DNA of 64,000 bases from the NCBI RefSeq assembly GCF_000152265.2, contig NC_021592.1, forward strand, positions 62,001 through 126,000, given 5' to 3'. Both the position numbers and the translations under genes were made by a program. Shown here in pieces: positions 17,689-27,200 of the stretch. How positions within the stretch are numbered: the stretch's first letter is position 1; each line of letters opens with the position of its first letter. The DNA is from Ferroplasma acidarmanus Fer1 (GTDB lineage Archaea > Thermoplasmatota > Thermoplasmata > Thermoplasmatales > Thermoplasmataceae). Below the pieces are notes generated by a model. It made no database searches, had not been told where the DNA came from, and saw only the letters and a list, made by a program, of their open reading frames with translations.

Positions 17689-18180
17689 TCATTCCTGTGC
17701 AGAAGCCTCTGGACTATTTTTCTCCTGAGTGGAACTTATTTCCTTGAGTGTCTTAATTGCAAAATCTATGTGGCTTTTCGGATCCATCTGGGAGTTATGT
17801 ACGCCCCTGATAATGCCTTGCTTATCAATAATATATGTTATCCTTGCCGGGATTAAGAACCCTTTAGCATCATATGCTTCCCTTATGCTTTTATTCTTAT
17901 CGCTTAACAGTGTAAACTGCAGTTTATAGTGGTCTTTAAAAGATTTTTGCTTCTCTTCGCTATCTGAACTCACACCAAGCACAATTGCTCCCAATGGCTT
18001 AATTGCATCCCAGTTGTCCCTGAAACATTTTGCCTCGGCAGTACATCCTGGGGTCTCAGCTTTTGGATAAAAATACAATACAACAGGTGATTTCCCTCTG
18101 AAATCTGCAAGAGAAACTGTTTTCCCCAGCTCATCGTTTGCTTTGAAATCCGGTGCCTTATCCCCAATTTTAAGTGCCAT
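17689..18180 (-). CDS. bcp: Peroxiredoxin, Bcp/PrxQ type
   Basis: 163 aa. The peroxidatic site P-K-A-E-T-P-G-C-T holds Thr43 and Cys46, and Cys52 is placed as the resolving cysteine (C-x5-C, one longer than the common C-x4-C). The order GDKAPDF, YFYPKAETPGCT, VLGVSSDS, FLIPARITYIID is typical of Bcp. It reduces hydrogen peroxide and organic peroxides, useful in an iron-rich acid habitat. The C-terminus has an extra Ser/Glu/Gln-rich tail. The left end of an IS element lies only 12-24 bp before the start codon, and the apparent TATA box overlaps that IS end. Confidence 0.93.
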   Translation of the reverse strand: MALKIGDKAPDFKANDELGKTVSLADFRGKSPVVLYFYPKAETPGCTAEAKCFRDNWDAIKPLGAIVLGVSSDSEEKQKSFKDHYKLQFTLLSDKNKSIREAYDAKGFLIPARITYIIDKQGIIRGVHNSQMDPKSHIDFAIKTLKEISSTQEKNSPEASAQE

Positions 18181-18194
18181 GTTATATCATGTGT

Positions 18195-18207
18195 AAGTAT
18201 AATTTAA
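18195..18207 (-). promoter_or_regulatory. TATA box of bcp overlapping an IS terminus
   Basis: Read on the minus strand, TTAAATTATACTT is centred about 21-24 nt before the bcp ATG at 18180. The terminal inverted repeat of the IS1634-like element begins at or just outside this box, so the insertion either provided or rewired the promoter. Confidence 0.5.
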
Positions 18208-19738
18208 GCCTTAACTATTAGTTTTTTACGTTATAGATCATCTTTATTCTTTCTATCAATGTAATAGTGAGTTAGTGTTTTACGGGGTTTATTACCACAT
18301 TAGATTAGAGAAATATTTATATACATATTACGTATATATACGTTATATGAATAATATGCCAGACTGGGTACTGGAACATAAGGGCAAAGGGATAGAAATA
18401 AGGAGATTCGGTGACAGGTATTATGCATATGAATCGTCAAGCAGGTATGACAAGGATCTCAAAAGAGCAAGGAAAGTTACAGGCAAATACCTTGGTGTTG
18501 TAACACCTGCAGGGATAATAAAGAAGAGCGATGTTTCGGGCATAAGGGGAGACTATGAATATGGAAATATTGCATTACTGTATGGAATAGCAGGGAAGAC
18601 AGTACTCCCGGTACTGAAGCAGGTATTTCCATACATGTACGACAGGATAATAATATATGTTATCCTCAGGGATATACAGCCACTTCCAATGAAATCTTTA
18701 AGGTATTTATATGAGAAAACATACCTTTCAAGAATGTATAGGGAATCCATGTCTCCCGGGTCTATTTCCGGAATGCTGTCATCACTGCCACAGGAAGGCA
18801 TGGTAAATGCAATGGGGAAGCTCACGGAGAAGGGAGAATATGTTTTAATGGATTCAACAGCCATATTCTCCAGATCGGATAATATATCATTCCTGGAACC
18901 CGGCCATAATTCTAAGGAGATACACCTGCCACAGATCAATGTTATGATGTTATTCTCATCAACAAGGACTCTACCCACATTTATAAGGGTACTTCCAGGG
19001 TCAATAAGGGATGTGTCAGCTATGGCAAATACAATAGACATGGCAGGTATTGAGAAATGCGTTATAGTTGCTGACAAGGGTTTCTTCTCCGCAGACAATA
19101 TTAAAAAGCTAAAGAAGAGGCACCTGAGCTACATAATACCATTGAGGAGGAATTCTTCCCTTGTACCTGATACTGATGATTTCCTTGGTGTATTCATGTA
19201 CAATGGGAAACCAGTAAAGTACTGGAAGCCTGAGAATGGTGTTTACATGTTTGAGGACCCTGTTCTAAAATCAGAGGAAGAGAGGGACTATCTCATAAGG
19301 ATTCATGACAATATAAGGCCTAAATCATCATACTATGACCATTCTGGTGACTTTGGAAAGCTTTACCTCCTTTCCGATATCAATGATGAACCAGAAAGGA
19401 TATACAGATTGTACAAAGATCGTGAATACGTTGAATACGCTTTTAATGTGTACAAGAACGATCTTGAGGCAGATAGATCATATATAAGGGACGACCACAT
19501 GCTTTCAGCATACATGTTCCTTAATTTACTATCACTGTACCTGCATTTCCAGGTACTTAACATGATAGATGGAAAATACAGTGTAAAGGATGTTCTCCTG
19601 ATACTTTCAAGGATAAAAATATACAATACAGGGAAAACTGAGATGGTAAGTGAAATACCTAAGAAGGCAAAGGAGCTTATATCAAAATTAGGGATAGACC
19701 TGGACATATTACGTAAAAAATGAAGAGTTAAGGTTTAA
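18204..19738 (+). mobile_element. IS1634-like insertion sequence
   Basis: The element is about 1.54 kb with one transposase gene. The terminal inverted repeats are 18204-18231 and, reversed, 19711-19738. The left reads TTAAGCCTTAACTATTAG then TTTTTTACG, the right TTAAACCTTAACTCTTCA then TTTTTTACG, about 24 of 27 matching. Weaker similarity continues outward to about 18192 and 19750, so the true ends may be there. No clear target duplication was found. The right repeat overlaps the transposase 3' end. Confidence 0.8.
18347..19723 (+). CDS. IS1634-like DDE transposase
   Basis: 458 aa. The catalytic triad is visible: Asp in VLMDSTAIF, Asp in VIVADKGFF, and Glu in YKDREYVEYAFNVYK, which fits the Y-(2)-R-(3)-E-(6)-K signature of IS4-superfamily transposases exactly. 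The N-terminus (GIEIRRFGDRYYAYESS...YLGVV) is the one seen in IS1634-family enzymes. The ATG at 18347 is preferred, with AAATATTTATATAC about 30 nt upstream; 18356 is an alternative. The gene appears intact and the element could be active. A homologue lacking the triad lies at 32768. Confidence 0.92.
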   Translation: MNNMPDWVLEHKGKGIEIRRFGDRYYAYESSSRYDKDLKRARKVTGKYLGVVTPAGIIKKSDVSGIRGDYEYGNIALLYGIAGKTVLPVLKQVFPYMYDRIIIYVILRDIQPLPMKSLRYLYEKTYLSRMYRESMSPGSISGMLSSLPQEGMVNAMGKLTEKGEYVLMDSTAIFSRSDNISFLEPGHNSKEIHLPQINVMMLFSSTRTLPTFIRVLPGSIRDVSAMANTIDMAGIEKCVIVADKGFFSADNIKKLKKRHLSYIIPLRRNSSLVPDTDDFLGVFMYNGKPVKYWKPENGVYMFEDPVLKSEEERDYLIRIHDNIRPKSSYYDHSGDFGKLYLLSDINDEPERIYRLYKDREYVEYAFNVYKNDLEADRSYIRDDHMLSAYMFLNLLSLYLHFQVLNMIDGKYSVKDVLLILSRIKIYNTGKTEMVSEIPKKAKELISKLGIDLDILRKK

Positions 19739-20257
19739 GCTTATGCTTCATTAAAAATTGGACGAAAGTTGATTGTATTGTATACCATTTTGATAGTGAT
19801 ACAAGTAAATTATAAATAGAAATCTACATTCGTTTTCAATATTCATATTAAGGATTCGAGATCAATGAAGTGTGATTAAAGATAAAAATTATAATTGAGG
19901 TAAAAAAAGCAGGAACAATATCTGTTAAATAATTTTTAAAGATTTCGCTGTTCTTGTACTGCAAGATTAAATAACAGATAAGTGGCACAAAAAATATTGT
20001 TGTTGTTAGCGAAAGCCGAATATTTTCAATAAGTTCAAATTATTCTCTAAGCAGATAAAAACAAAATTCCCCGAGTTGTTTTTTACTTCGGAATACTTAT
20101 TTTTATTCCATATTGTATATGGAAGAAGCTCTGTATATGACTATTACTATAGAAATTCAAAAATCTATTTCCTATATCATACAACATATTGTCAGCTTTA
20201 TCGCAATTTTCATTTTTAACATTATATTTTGATATCTACAGTTTTTTAAATGATAAA
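19739..20257. other. Intergenic region, one imperfect inverted repeat
   Basis: 519 bp between the IS element and the acyl-CoA ligase. ATCTGTTAAATAAT near 19919 and ATTAAATAACAGAT near 19966 form a 12-of-14 inverted repeat. No ORF with coding character or RNA gene was recognised. Confidence 0.4.
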
Positions 20258-21937
20258 TTATAGTTTATTCTTTAACCTGTCTCTAATATATTCTGCCATA
20301 TGGTATGCGTCTGTTGTTACCGCCTCATTTTTTAATTTATATTTTTCAATCCTTCCGGTAGGAGTTTTTGGAAGGGAGTCAAGAAAGCGAATATAATTGG
20401 GGATCCAGTAAGGTGGCATATTATTCAAGCAATATTCAATTATATTTTCTGGTTTTAACTCACTATTGTTTCTCGATAGTGCTACCATAACCTCATCTTC
20501 TCCAAGGTTTGATGGAACGGGATAAACAGCAACTTCTAACACTCCATCCATTTTTAGAATAGTTTGTTCAACTTCGAATGACGATATATTCTCACCCCTC
20601 CTGCGTATCGAATCCTTAGATCGGTCAACAAAATAGATATATCCGTTATTATCATATTTTCCAAGATCGCCTGTATGAAACCATAATCCGGTAAATGCCT
20701 GTAGTGATTCCTTTTGCATTTTATAATATTCCAGAAAAGTAACCCATGGTAACTTCGGCCGGATCACTATTTCACCGATTGCACCTGTTACTACAGGAAA
20801 CCCAGATTCATCTATTATAGCGACTTCGTATGGCGGTGTTGCTTTACCACAACTACCCGGAGGATTGATACCGTTAACGACCTCACTATATGGGGAAGTT
20901 ACAGGAATTCCTGCCTCTGTGCCTCCATATCCACCGGTAATTTTTATTCCAAACCTATTCTCTGCAGTAGTCCAGACCTCCCTTGATGAATAAGCAATAG
21001 CGATAATGGTTCCGTGTTGCTTCTCCTCAGCAGACGGATTTTGTTTAATCAACATTTCAAAGATGGGGCCTACAGCATGGAAATGAGTTATTTGATAACC
21101 AACAATATCTTTCCAGAAAGTGGATGGATTAAATTTTTCAACGAGATATACGGTAGAGTTTGAAAGAATTGAGGATATGATAGCCAGGTCCAGTGCCATT
21201 ATATGAAACAATGGAAGATACACATATATTCTGCTGTCAGAAGCAACACCACCTGCATCAATCATATCCAGCGCTGTAGCTATAAACTGCGAATTGCTTT
21301 CAACAACGACTTTTGACCGCCCGGTTGTACCGGAGGTTAATATCATTGCAGATGGGTCTTTGCCGGTCAGATCAGGGAGTTTAATTTTAATATTCTTTGA
21401 TATATTATCATTTAAGAGATTAGAGAAATTTTCTACATTTCCTTCTATTTTGTTGGTGTCTTCATTTGAATTCCCTATAATAAAAACAGATTGGATATTG
21501 GAAAGTGACAATTGGACGTTTATAAAATTTTTAGCAAGACGGGAATCCAGAATAACTGATAGGGCATCCGTCATCTGAAAATTATATACAAGTGGCTCTT
21601 TAACAAAAGATGTGTTTACTGTAACAGGTATACAACCTGCCTTCAAAATTCCAAAATATGCCAGTATCCATTCTGGAGAATTCAGGGCAAATATAGCAAT
21701 TTTGTTCCCCTTTTTAAATCCCCTTGACAATAGATTAATAGCTATATTATTTGATAGTAGGTCTATCTGTGCATATGTATATTTTCTACCATCCTGAAAA
21801 ATAAGGCAGATCTTACGGTCATTTTCTTCTGCTTTTTTCCTAATCAATTCAGGAATGGATTTATAGCGTTTTAAGGCCTCTACATATATGCGTTCATTAA
21901 AAAAGCCTTTTTTAGAAGTTGGGTCTGGAGGAAACAT
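20258..21937 (-). CDS. Acyl-CoA synthetase (AMP-forming), CaiC/fatty-acid ligase type
   Basis: 559 aa with the adenylate-forming enzyme motifs in order: MILTSGTTGRSKVV (A3, about 198-211), GYGGTEAG (A5), WFHTGDLGKYDNNGYIYFVDR (A7/A8), RRRGENISSFEVE hinge, and PKTPTGRIEKYKL with the catalytic Lys at about 532 (A10). It activates a carboxylic acid to its CoA thioester through an acyl-adenylate. The RRRGEN hinge is typical of the crotonobetaine/carnitine and medium-chain acyl-CoA ligase group. The substrate is uncertain. The gene is single, flanked by long gaps. Confidence 0.92.
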   Translation of the reverse strand: MFPPDPTSKKGFFNERIYVEALKRYKSIPELIRKKAEENDRKICLIFQDGRKYTYAQIDLLSNNIAINLLSRGFKKGNKIAIFALNSPEWILAYFGILKAGCIPVTVNTSFVKEPLVYNFQMTDALSVILDSRLAKNFINVQLSLSNIQSVFIIGNSNEDTNKIEGNVENFSNLLNDNISKNIKIKLPDLTGKDPSAMILTSGTTGRSKVVVESNSQFIATALDMIDAGGVASDSRIYVYLPLFHIMALDLAIISSILSNSTVYLVEKFNPSTFWKDIVGYQITHFHAVGPIFEMLIKQNPSAEEKQHGTIIAIAYSSREVWTTAENRFGIKITGGYGGTEAGIPVTSPYSEVVNGINPPGSCGKATPPYEVAIIDESGFPVVTGAIGEIVIRPKLPWVTFLEYYKMQKESLQAFTGLWFHTGDLGKYDNNGYIYFVDRSKDSIRRRGENISSFEVEQTILKMDGVLEVAVYPVPSNLGEDEVMVALSRNNSELKPENIIEYCLNNMPPYWIPNYIRFLDSLPKTPTGRIEKYKLKNEAVTTDAYHMAEYIRDRLKNKL

Positions 21938-22388
21938 AGAGAATTAATTGCTGTAAGTATATTAAATTTCCTTACTGTACAATTTGTTTTCTATTAAGTT
22001 GGATCTAATAATATTAACTTATTGATGTAAAGTAGGGAAGTACCTTTTTTACGTTCCCGGGAAGGAAAGCCTGTTGGCTTTGGCTGTAGGAGTATGTCAG
22101 CATCATGTAATAGAATTTTTAATGCTTGGGAAAGCGTATACACTTATACGATTTGCCCGGAAGTTAATACAGGATTTATGCTGGAAATGCCTATACACTT
22201 GACAAACAGATTACAAATGGTAACAATCCATTAAATATTCATATGTATTGAGAACTCAGGGCATAAATAAGGAAATTGTTTAAGAATTCCGGTTTTTTTG
22301 AAATGATAGATAAACACCCGGGAATAAATATATACAATATAAAATTACTGACTAAAAGTTGTAATATAAGGAATACTAGTTGTAACTA
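21938..22388. other. Intergenic region, nothing assigned
   Basis: 451 bp. The stretch 22050-22110 is less AT-rich than its surroundings and may be a relic, perhaps of an insertion-sequence end, but I could not match it. No ORF or RNA was recognised. Confidence 0.35.
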
Positions 22389-23300
22389 TCAAGCTTTAAG
22401 TAACTTCTCCATAATCCCCCTGTTACCTGTAACAATATCCTCTTTCTTATCTATTATATTAACACGGGATAAGTTGTCAAGGTAGACATCGAACTTATAA
22501 TCTTCCATTTTTGTATTGTACATATAGTTATAAAATTCATTGAGTTCGTTTTCATTTACCGTAATATTTTTTCCAAGTTTGGATACGTTATAATAGAGAG
22601 AATTTGCTATTTTTAAATATGGGCTGAGCGATCTTATCCCGATATCGTTGTATAAATAATCATATCCGTGAAGTAAGGAATAGTCGAATAGGTCCATAAC
22701 AGGATTTTTTGATTTTATCTCGATTAACTTAGCCTGTTCTCCAATACTAAATTTATAAGTTTCGCCATCTACTGTTATTTTTATTATTCCTAGTTGCTCA
22801 AGAAATTTAGCATATTTTATGAGTTTATTATTGGAAGTCCGATTTTTGATATCCATAGAACCTTTGTTATATACTTTCGTTATGATTTCCTTAATAGGCA
22901 TATAAAATACAGATGTGGCCGGGAGTTCCGAAAATTTATTATTGGATATTTTAAATAATAATATTTCAGATTTCTTTATTTTAACACTTTTTGCGATCTC
23001 TATACTCTTTTCAATCTTCCTGGAGTTCAACCCCGTGAATTTCATAATTCTGTCATTAATTTCGACTTTAATTTCGGCTATATGGTTATAATTATCAAAC
23101 CTGAGCATTCTTTTATTATTATCAAGTATTTCGTATGGCAAACTTGCATTAATGAAAAAACTGCTATTTTCCATCTTGTTAGTATACAAAAATTGGCCGT
23201 AATAATCATGTATAAAATTATTTGCAATACTTATTTTTTCTTTAGTTCCTATTTTATATTCTCTACTAATATACATTTCTTTATTCAAATTAATCACCAT
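22389..23300 (-). CDS. Hypothetical protein, 303 aa, second gene of an unknown pair
   Basis: Not recognised. Soluble, alpha/beta, strongly Lys/Asn/Ile rich. A central part (IKEIITKVYNKGSMDIKNRTSNNKLIKYAKFLEQLGIIKITVDGE) reads like a winged-helix domain, with a helix, a turn, a recognition helix and a beta wing. The start codon is one nt past the upstream gene's stop (TGA-T-ATG), so translation is coupled. The pair follows a TnpB gene on the same strand and may be cargo carried with it, or a small regulatory or defence unit. That reading is from context only. Confidence 0.7.
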   Translation of the reverse strand: MVINLNKEMYISREYKIGTKEKISIANNFIHDYYGQFLYTNKMENSSFFINASLPYEILDNNKRMLRFDNYNHIAEIKVEINDRIMKFTGLNSRKIEKSIEIAKSVKIKKSEILLFKISNNKFSELPATSVFYMPIKEIITKVYNKGSMDIKNRTSNNKLIKYAKFLEQLGIIKITVDGETYKFSIGEQAKLIEIKSKNPVMDLFDYSLLHGYDYLYNDIGIRSLSPYLKIANSLYYNVSKLGKNITVNENELNEFYNYMYNTKMEDYKFDVYLDNLSRVNIIDKKEDIVTGNRGIMEKLLKA

Positions 23301-23301
23301 A

Positions 23302-23997
23302 TCATAAGTATTTGTCCAGGCTCGAATTCACATCAAATTCAAGTGTAACTATTTTTCTATCATCATCCAGGCCATCATATCTCAAAGTTAACAGAGTATT
23401 AATATCATTTTCATTAATGATAATTACACTCTTACCATATAAATCAGTAATGCTATTTATATTTATTACTTTTTCTTCTAAATTTCCCAAGGGCATATTT
23501 GGATCTATTATTATGTTTTTATCTTTATCTTCTGTTGTTAACAAAGATATGCAATGCTGGGAAATAGTATTTCTTGAAGGTGGCTCAGCTGTTGTATAAT
23601 ACTCTAACATATAATTATTGATTTTAAGGAATTTATAATATTGGGAGTATGATATGCATATAGTAAAAATATGATTCCTTGATTTCGGCAAAGGTAACTG
23701 TCTGAGGGATTCATATTCATCTAACAATTGTAAGTTTAATTTTGGCAAACTTAATTTCTGTTTTTCCGCAATAGAGTTAACTCTATTGGATAGTTTCGAT
23801 AGTCTTCCAGGTTCAATTTTTGAACCCATTGAAGGAGTAAAACCAATATTTCTAGCTATATCATCAAGTGTTATAATTTCATTGTTAGTATTCTTAAGAT
23901 TTGAAATAATCTCCGAATTTATCTGTAAATATAAAGAATTTGGTGCACAAAAAGTAATATTGTTTTTATGATTGTAGAATAGCTTTGATACAGTCAT
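23302..23997 (-). CDS. Hypothetical protein, 231 aa, first gene of an unknown pair
   Basis: Not recognised. The segment EIITLDDIARNIGFTPSMGSKIEPGRLSKLSN at about residues 40-70 resembles a helix-turn-helix. The remainder is mixed alpha/beta with strands such as KSVIIINEND and RKIVTLEFDV. It begins 23 nt after the TnpB stop and is coupled to the 303-aa protein downstream. Composition is as AT-rich as the TnpB gene, which fits joint acquisition. Confidence 0.65.
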   Translation of the reverse strand: MTVSKLFYNHKNNITFCAPNSLYLQINSEIISNLKNTNNEIITLDDIARNIGFTPSMGSKIEPGRLSKLSNRVNSIAEKQKLSLPKLNLQLLDEYESLRQLPLPKSRNHIFTICISYSQYYKFLKINNYMLEYYTTAEPPSRNTISQHCISLLTTEDKDKNIIIDPNMPLGNLEEKVININSITDLYGKSVIIINENDINTLLTLRYDGLDDDRKIVTLEFDVNSSLDKYL

Positions 23998-24020
23998 TTA
24001 AATATAATAGTCATTTATCA

Positions 24021-25556
24021 TTAATATATTTTTATTTCGTGTGGATATATAATCTCTGAATAATAATCCGAAACCCAATAGACCTTTGCCCCCAATTTTG
24101 TTGGCTGGCTTCGACCGTTGTCTTGACATGCGTCGGGCGTTACAATTAATAAGTGAACTACCTCATGTAAAGCATAGAGGCTTCCTGCTTCATTGACCAT
24201 GCTTAACTTCACATAGGGGCTAATACTTAACCCTTCAAAGCCAGAGGCAATAATCTCCACAGGCGTTAGTTCCCTACGCTCCATAGGTACATTTAAATTT
24301 ATATTATATTTCTTAAAATAATTATTTAATTTTTTATTTTTAATTTTTAATAATTCATTTAATTTTATTATTCCATAATAAATCATATTCAATGCAGAAT
24401 TATAATCCCTATCTATAATAAAACCACAATTAGTACATTTATATATCCTTTCATCTAATTTTATATTATATTTATTATGGCAATTAGAGCATTCCTTTGT
24501 AGTAGGAATAAAACGATCTATAAGTATAAGTGTTGATGCCTTATGTTTAAGTGCATCGATTATTCCACCTATACCTGTAGATTCTATTTTTTTGCCAAAG
24601 AGATGCTGCCATCCGGATATATTGTCGTTCTGTGTTACTACTATATCATAATTGAATGTTAGATAATGGGTTATTTTGTTTATAGTATCTTTTCTTTTGT
24701 TCGTTGTTTTAGTTTGCTCTCTGTTTAATTTATTTTTGTTTTTATAATAATTCTTGGATTGCTCTCTACTGAGTTTATTCTTTGAATTGGTTCCTTCTAC
24801 ATATCTGGCTTTTCTTGATAATGACCTTTGCAGTCTTATTTCTCTTTTGGATTTTGGTATATTATAGTTTAATATTGAGCCATTAGAGCATGTTAACTGA
24901 TTCTTTATTCCTAAATCAAATGATAATATTTTTTGATTATTAACAGGTTTTTCTAAAATGTATTTATTTTTATATGCTGTTATGTTGATATAATAATTAT
25001 TGTTATTATTATTGATTAACAATGCACTTGCCGGTTCATAATAGCATTCTAAGTTATCTAATCCATTTACTTTTAATAACTGCTTTATGCCCTGTATTTT
25101 AATATAATTATTATTTATTATTTTATATGTTATAGTATATTGATTCAATGGTATTGATGTTATAAATGATTTAAATTTCAATTTTCCAACTTTAGAGCCC
25201 TTTTCTTTTAATTTATGAAGACCTCTTATATTGTCCATTGCCCTGTTAATAATTTCCTCCTTCATCTGTGATGATAAATATGTTAATTCCCTTGTTTCAT
25301 AATGGTCTTTAACATATACATTTACATTCTTTATTTTAGGATCTATATTAAAAATATCATTGTTGAATTCTTTGTTTATAACATAATTATATAGCCATTT
25401 AGCTTCTAAAAAGATTGTGTTTAATGTTTTAATACTTTTATTATTTAATTTATCATTGTCTATTTTTAGTTTAAGAACGATTACATTCTGTGTTTTTCTT
25501 CTTTCTCTTGTTATTCTTAACGAATTTTTAATTTTATTTCTCTTTGTTTCTATCAT
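24021..25556 (-). CDS. tnpB: TnpB-family (IS200/IS605 OrfB, IS1341-type) RNA-guided nuclease homologue
   Basis: 511 aa. The RuvC-I motif is LSFDLGIKNQLT and the zinc finger ECSNCHNKYNIKLDERIYKCTNCG is complete with four cysteines, followed by RuvC-III IDRDYNSALNM. RuvC-II, usually with a Glu, reads VVTQNDNISGWQ, where Asp appears in its place. No TnpA transposase is nearby, so this is a stand-alone TnpB. The C-terminus, after the MERRELTPVEI motif, runs about 80 residues beyond the usual end through EAGS; that part probably spans the element's right end and its guide-RNA region. It is divergent from the MFS gene at 25944. Confidence 0.88.
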   Translation of the reverse strand: MIETKRNKIKNSLRITRERRKTQNVIVLKLKIDNDKLNNKSIKTLNTIFLEAKWLYNYVINKEFNNDIFNIDPKIKNVNVYVKDHYETRELTYLSSQMKEEIINRAMDNIRGLHKLKEKGSKVGKLKFKSFITSIPLNQYTITYKIINNNYIKIQGIKQLLKVNGLDNLECYYEPASALLINNNNNNYYINITAYKNKYILEKPVNNQKILSFDLGIKNQLTCSNGSILNYNIPKSKREIRLQRSLSRKARYVEGTNSKNKLSREQSKNYYKNKNKLNREQTKTTNKRKDTINKITHYLTFNYDIVVTQNDNISGWQHLFGKKIESTGIGGIIDALKHKASTLILIDRFIPTTKECSNCHNKYNIKLDERIYKCTNCGFIIDRDYNSALNMIYYGIIKLNELLKIKNKKLNNYFKKYNINLNVPMERRELTPVEIIASGFEGLSISPYVKLSMVNEAGSLYALHEVVHLLIVTPDACQDNGRSQPTKLGAKVYWVSDYYSEIIYPHEIKIY

Positions 25557-25943
25557 ACTTTCTTCTATTAATTTTATTATATCAATTTAATATATAAATT
25601 ATTTCCATTTATTTCTTTATTTCCAGAAATTCATCCACATCGTAAACTCAGTGGCTTTCTTTCTGGTAGAATGATTTGTAAAAATTATCAACGTTTTTAT
25701 CATTTAATATTATGCCCTATATACCCCTAGTAAATTCATCTGACACATTGAATAAACTCAATTTAGAATTCGGTATTATTTTACGGAAGGAGGTTCAAAT
25801 AATTCTGCAGGCCAATAGCATTTGAAGTAATATTTTCTACTTTATAAACTTTATAAATAATTAAATTTATTATATTATAAAGTATAAAATATTATGTGCT
25901 TATTGATTTCAAATATGGCAAATTCTCTCGAAGAGGTGATATA
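25557..25943. other. Divergent promoter region between tnpB and an MFS gene
   Basis: 387 bp. TATA-like ATTATATTATAAAGTATAAA lies at about 25868-25888, which would start the MFS message near 25895-25910 and leave a leader carrying the GAGGTGAT ribosome site at 25933-25940. Nothing else recognised. Confidence 0.5.
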
Positions 25944-27170
25944 ATGCAGAAGAATTTTTTCTATCTTATTTTATCAACTTTGATTGCAAACATTGCCTCC
26001 AGTATACTATATATAGGAATAACCTGGTATGTTCTGACATCTGTGAACGGTGAAATATTATACGGCTCCATTGTTTTAACCGCCACCATCACAGGTTTTG
26101 CAATATCAAATTTTATAGGGAAAATCATAGACAGGTACAATAAAAAGAAAATTTTCATTCGATTGCATCTCATTGTTTCACTGTTATTTCTCCTCATATT
26201 TTTATTATTAATTAGAAATATTGAATTCGGTATTGCAACGCTTTTCGTTTCATATATGATATTATCAGTGTATTCCATGTTTTACTGGAATATAATATTA
26301 TCAATAACACAGCAAATCTTTAGTATAAAGGAATATAAGTCCATAAACAGCAAAATGGAAATTATCGGGCAAATATCCTCTGTATTTTCTATAATAGCAG
26401 GATTTATAATTTATTCAGTAAATTTTTTATTTATAATAATTGCATGTTCCATTGCCTTTGCAATAAGTGCTATGACGTTCAAAAAAATTAAGATTATTGA
26501 GGCTGAAAAAAATAATATAAGCAATTCAACTTTCAGTGGATTCACTTATCTTAAGAATAATAAATATTTATTCTTTCTCTTATTTGCATTATACACTCCA
26601 TTTATAGCAATTATTATAGGGAATTTTACACAACCGGCTTTTGTCGTTAACGTATTAAATGGCACACCGGTTATAATAGGTGCAATGGAAAGTATCTACG
26701 CGATATCAGCCGTTATCACTTCATTGCTAATACCAAAAATGAATGAAAAAAATGAGTTCGTATTGATAGTTATTTCTATGATTGTATTTTCAGTTGGAAC
26801 AATAGCTATGGGATTAATTAAAATTGTTATTATATTTCTGGGCCTTGAAGCAATTCAGGGATATGGAAATCCGGCAATACGCATAATAAGAAAAACAATA
26901 ATGATGAAAACTATACCTAAAAAATTTATAGGCCGTGTGTATGGTTCTCTGGAGACAATTTCATATATGGCCAGGATAGCATTTCTTGCAATTTTCATAT
27001 TAATAATAAAATACACAGGGTCGGGAATTTTAATTGCAATACAGGGCATTTTTGTGCTGGCTTTTGTTTTTGTTGTAATATATTCCTTCAGGAAAATGCA
27101 GATTAAAGCACAACCGGATAAAAATCCAAAAAGGTTCTATTTGTCTGGATATTATCAAAAACATAGATGA
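25944..27170 (+). CDS. MFS transporter, DHA3/MFS_3 (multidrug or siderophore export) type
   Basis: 408 aa, twelve helices. GKIIDRYNKKK is a motif A variant and the overall pattern (AFAISAMTFKKIKI, then a second half beginning TYLKNNKYLFFLLF) is that of DHA3-type exporters such as EntS and MefA. The ATG at 25944 is fixed by a perfect AGAGGTGAT ribosome site 4 nt upstream, one of the few leadered genes here. The frame stays open upstream to a GTG at 25896, which is rejected on this ground. Export of a drug, siderophore or toxic metabolite is likely. Confidence 0.87.
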   Translation: MQKNFFYLILSTLIANIASSILYIGITWYVLTSVNGEILYGSIVLTATITGFAISNFIGKIIDRYNKKKIFIRLHLIVSLLFLLIFLLLIRNIEFGIATLFVSYMILSVYSMFYWNIILSITQQIFSIKEYKSINSKMEIIGQISSVFSIIAGFIIYSVNFLFIIIACSIAFAISAMTFKKIKIIEAEKNNISNSTFSGFTYLKNNKYLFFLLFALYTPFIAIIIGNFTQPAFVVNVLNGTPVIIGAMESIYAISAVITSLLIPKMNEKNEFVLIVISMIVFSVGTIAMGLIKIVIIFLGLEAIQGYGNPAIRIIRKTIMMKTIPKKFIGRVYGSLETISYMARIAFLAIFILIIKYTGSGILIAIQGIFVLAFVFVVIYSFRKMQIKAQPDKNPKRFYLSGYYQKHR

Positions 27171-27200
27171 AATTCAGTGCCTGATACTTCTATATCCGGT

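Noticed and set aside
18553-19098. 181-codon open frame on the minus strand
   Set aside because: It is antisense to the IS1634-like transposase, which has its complete DDE signature.
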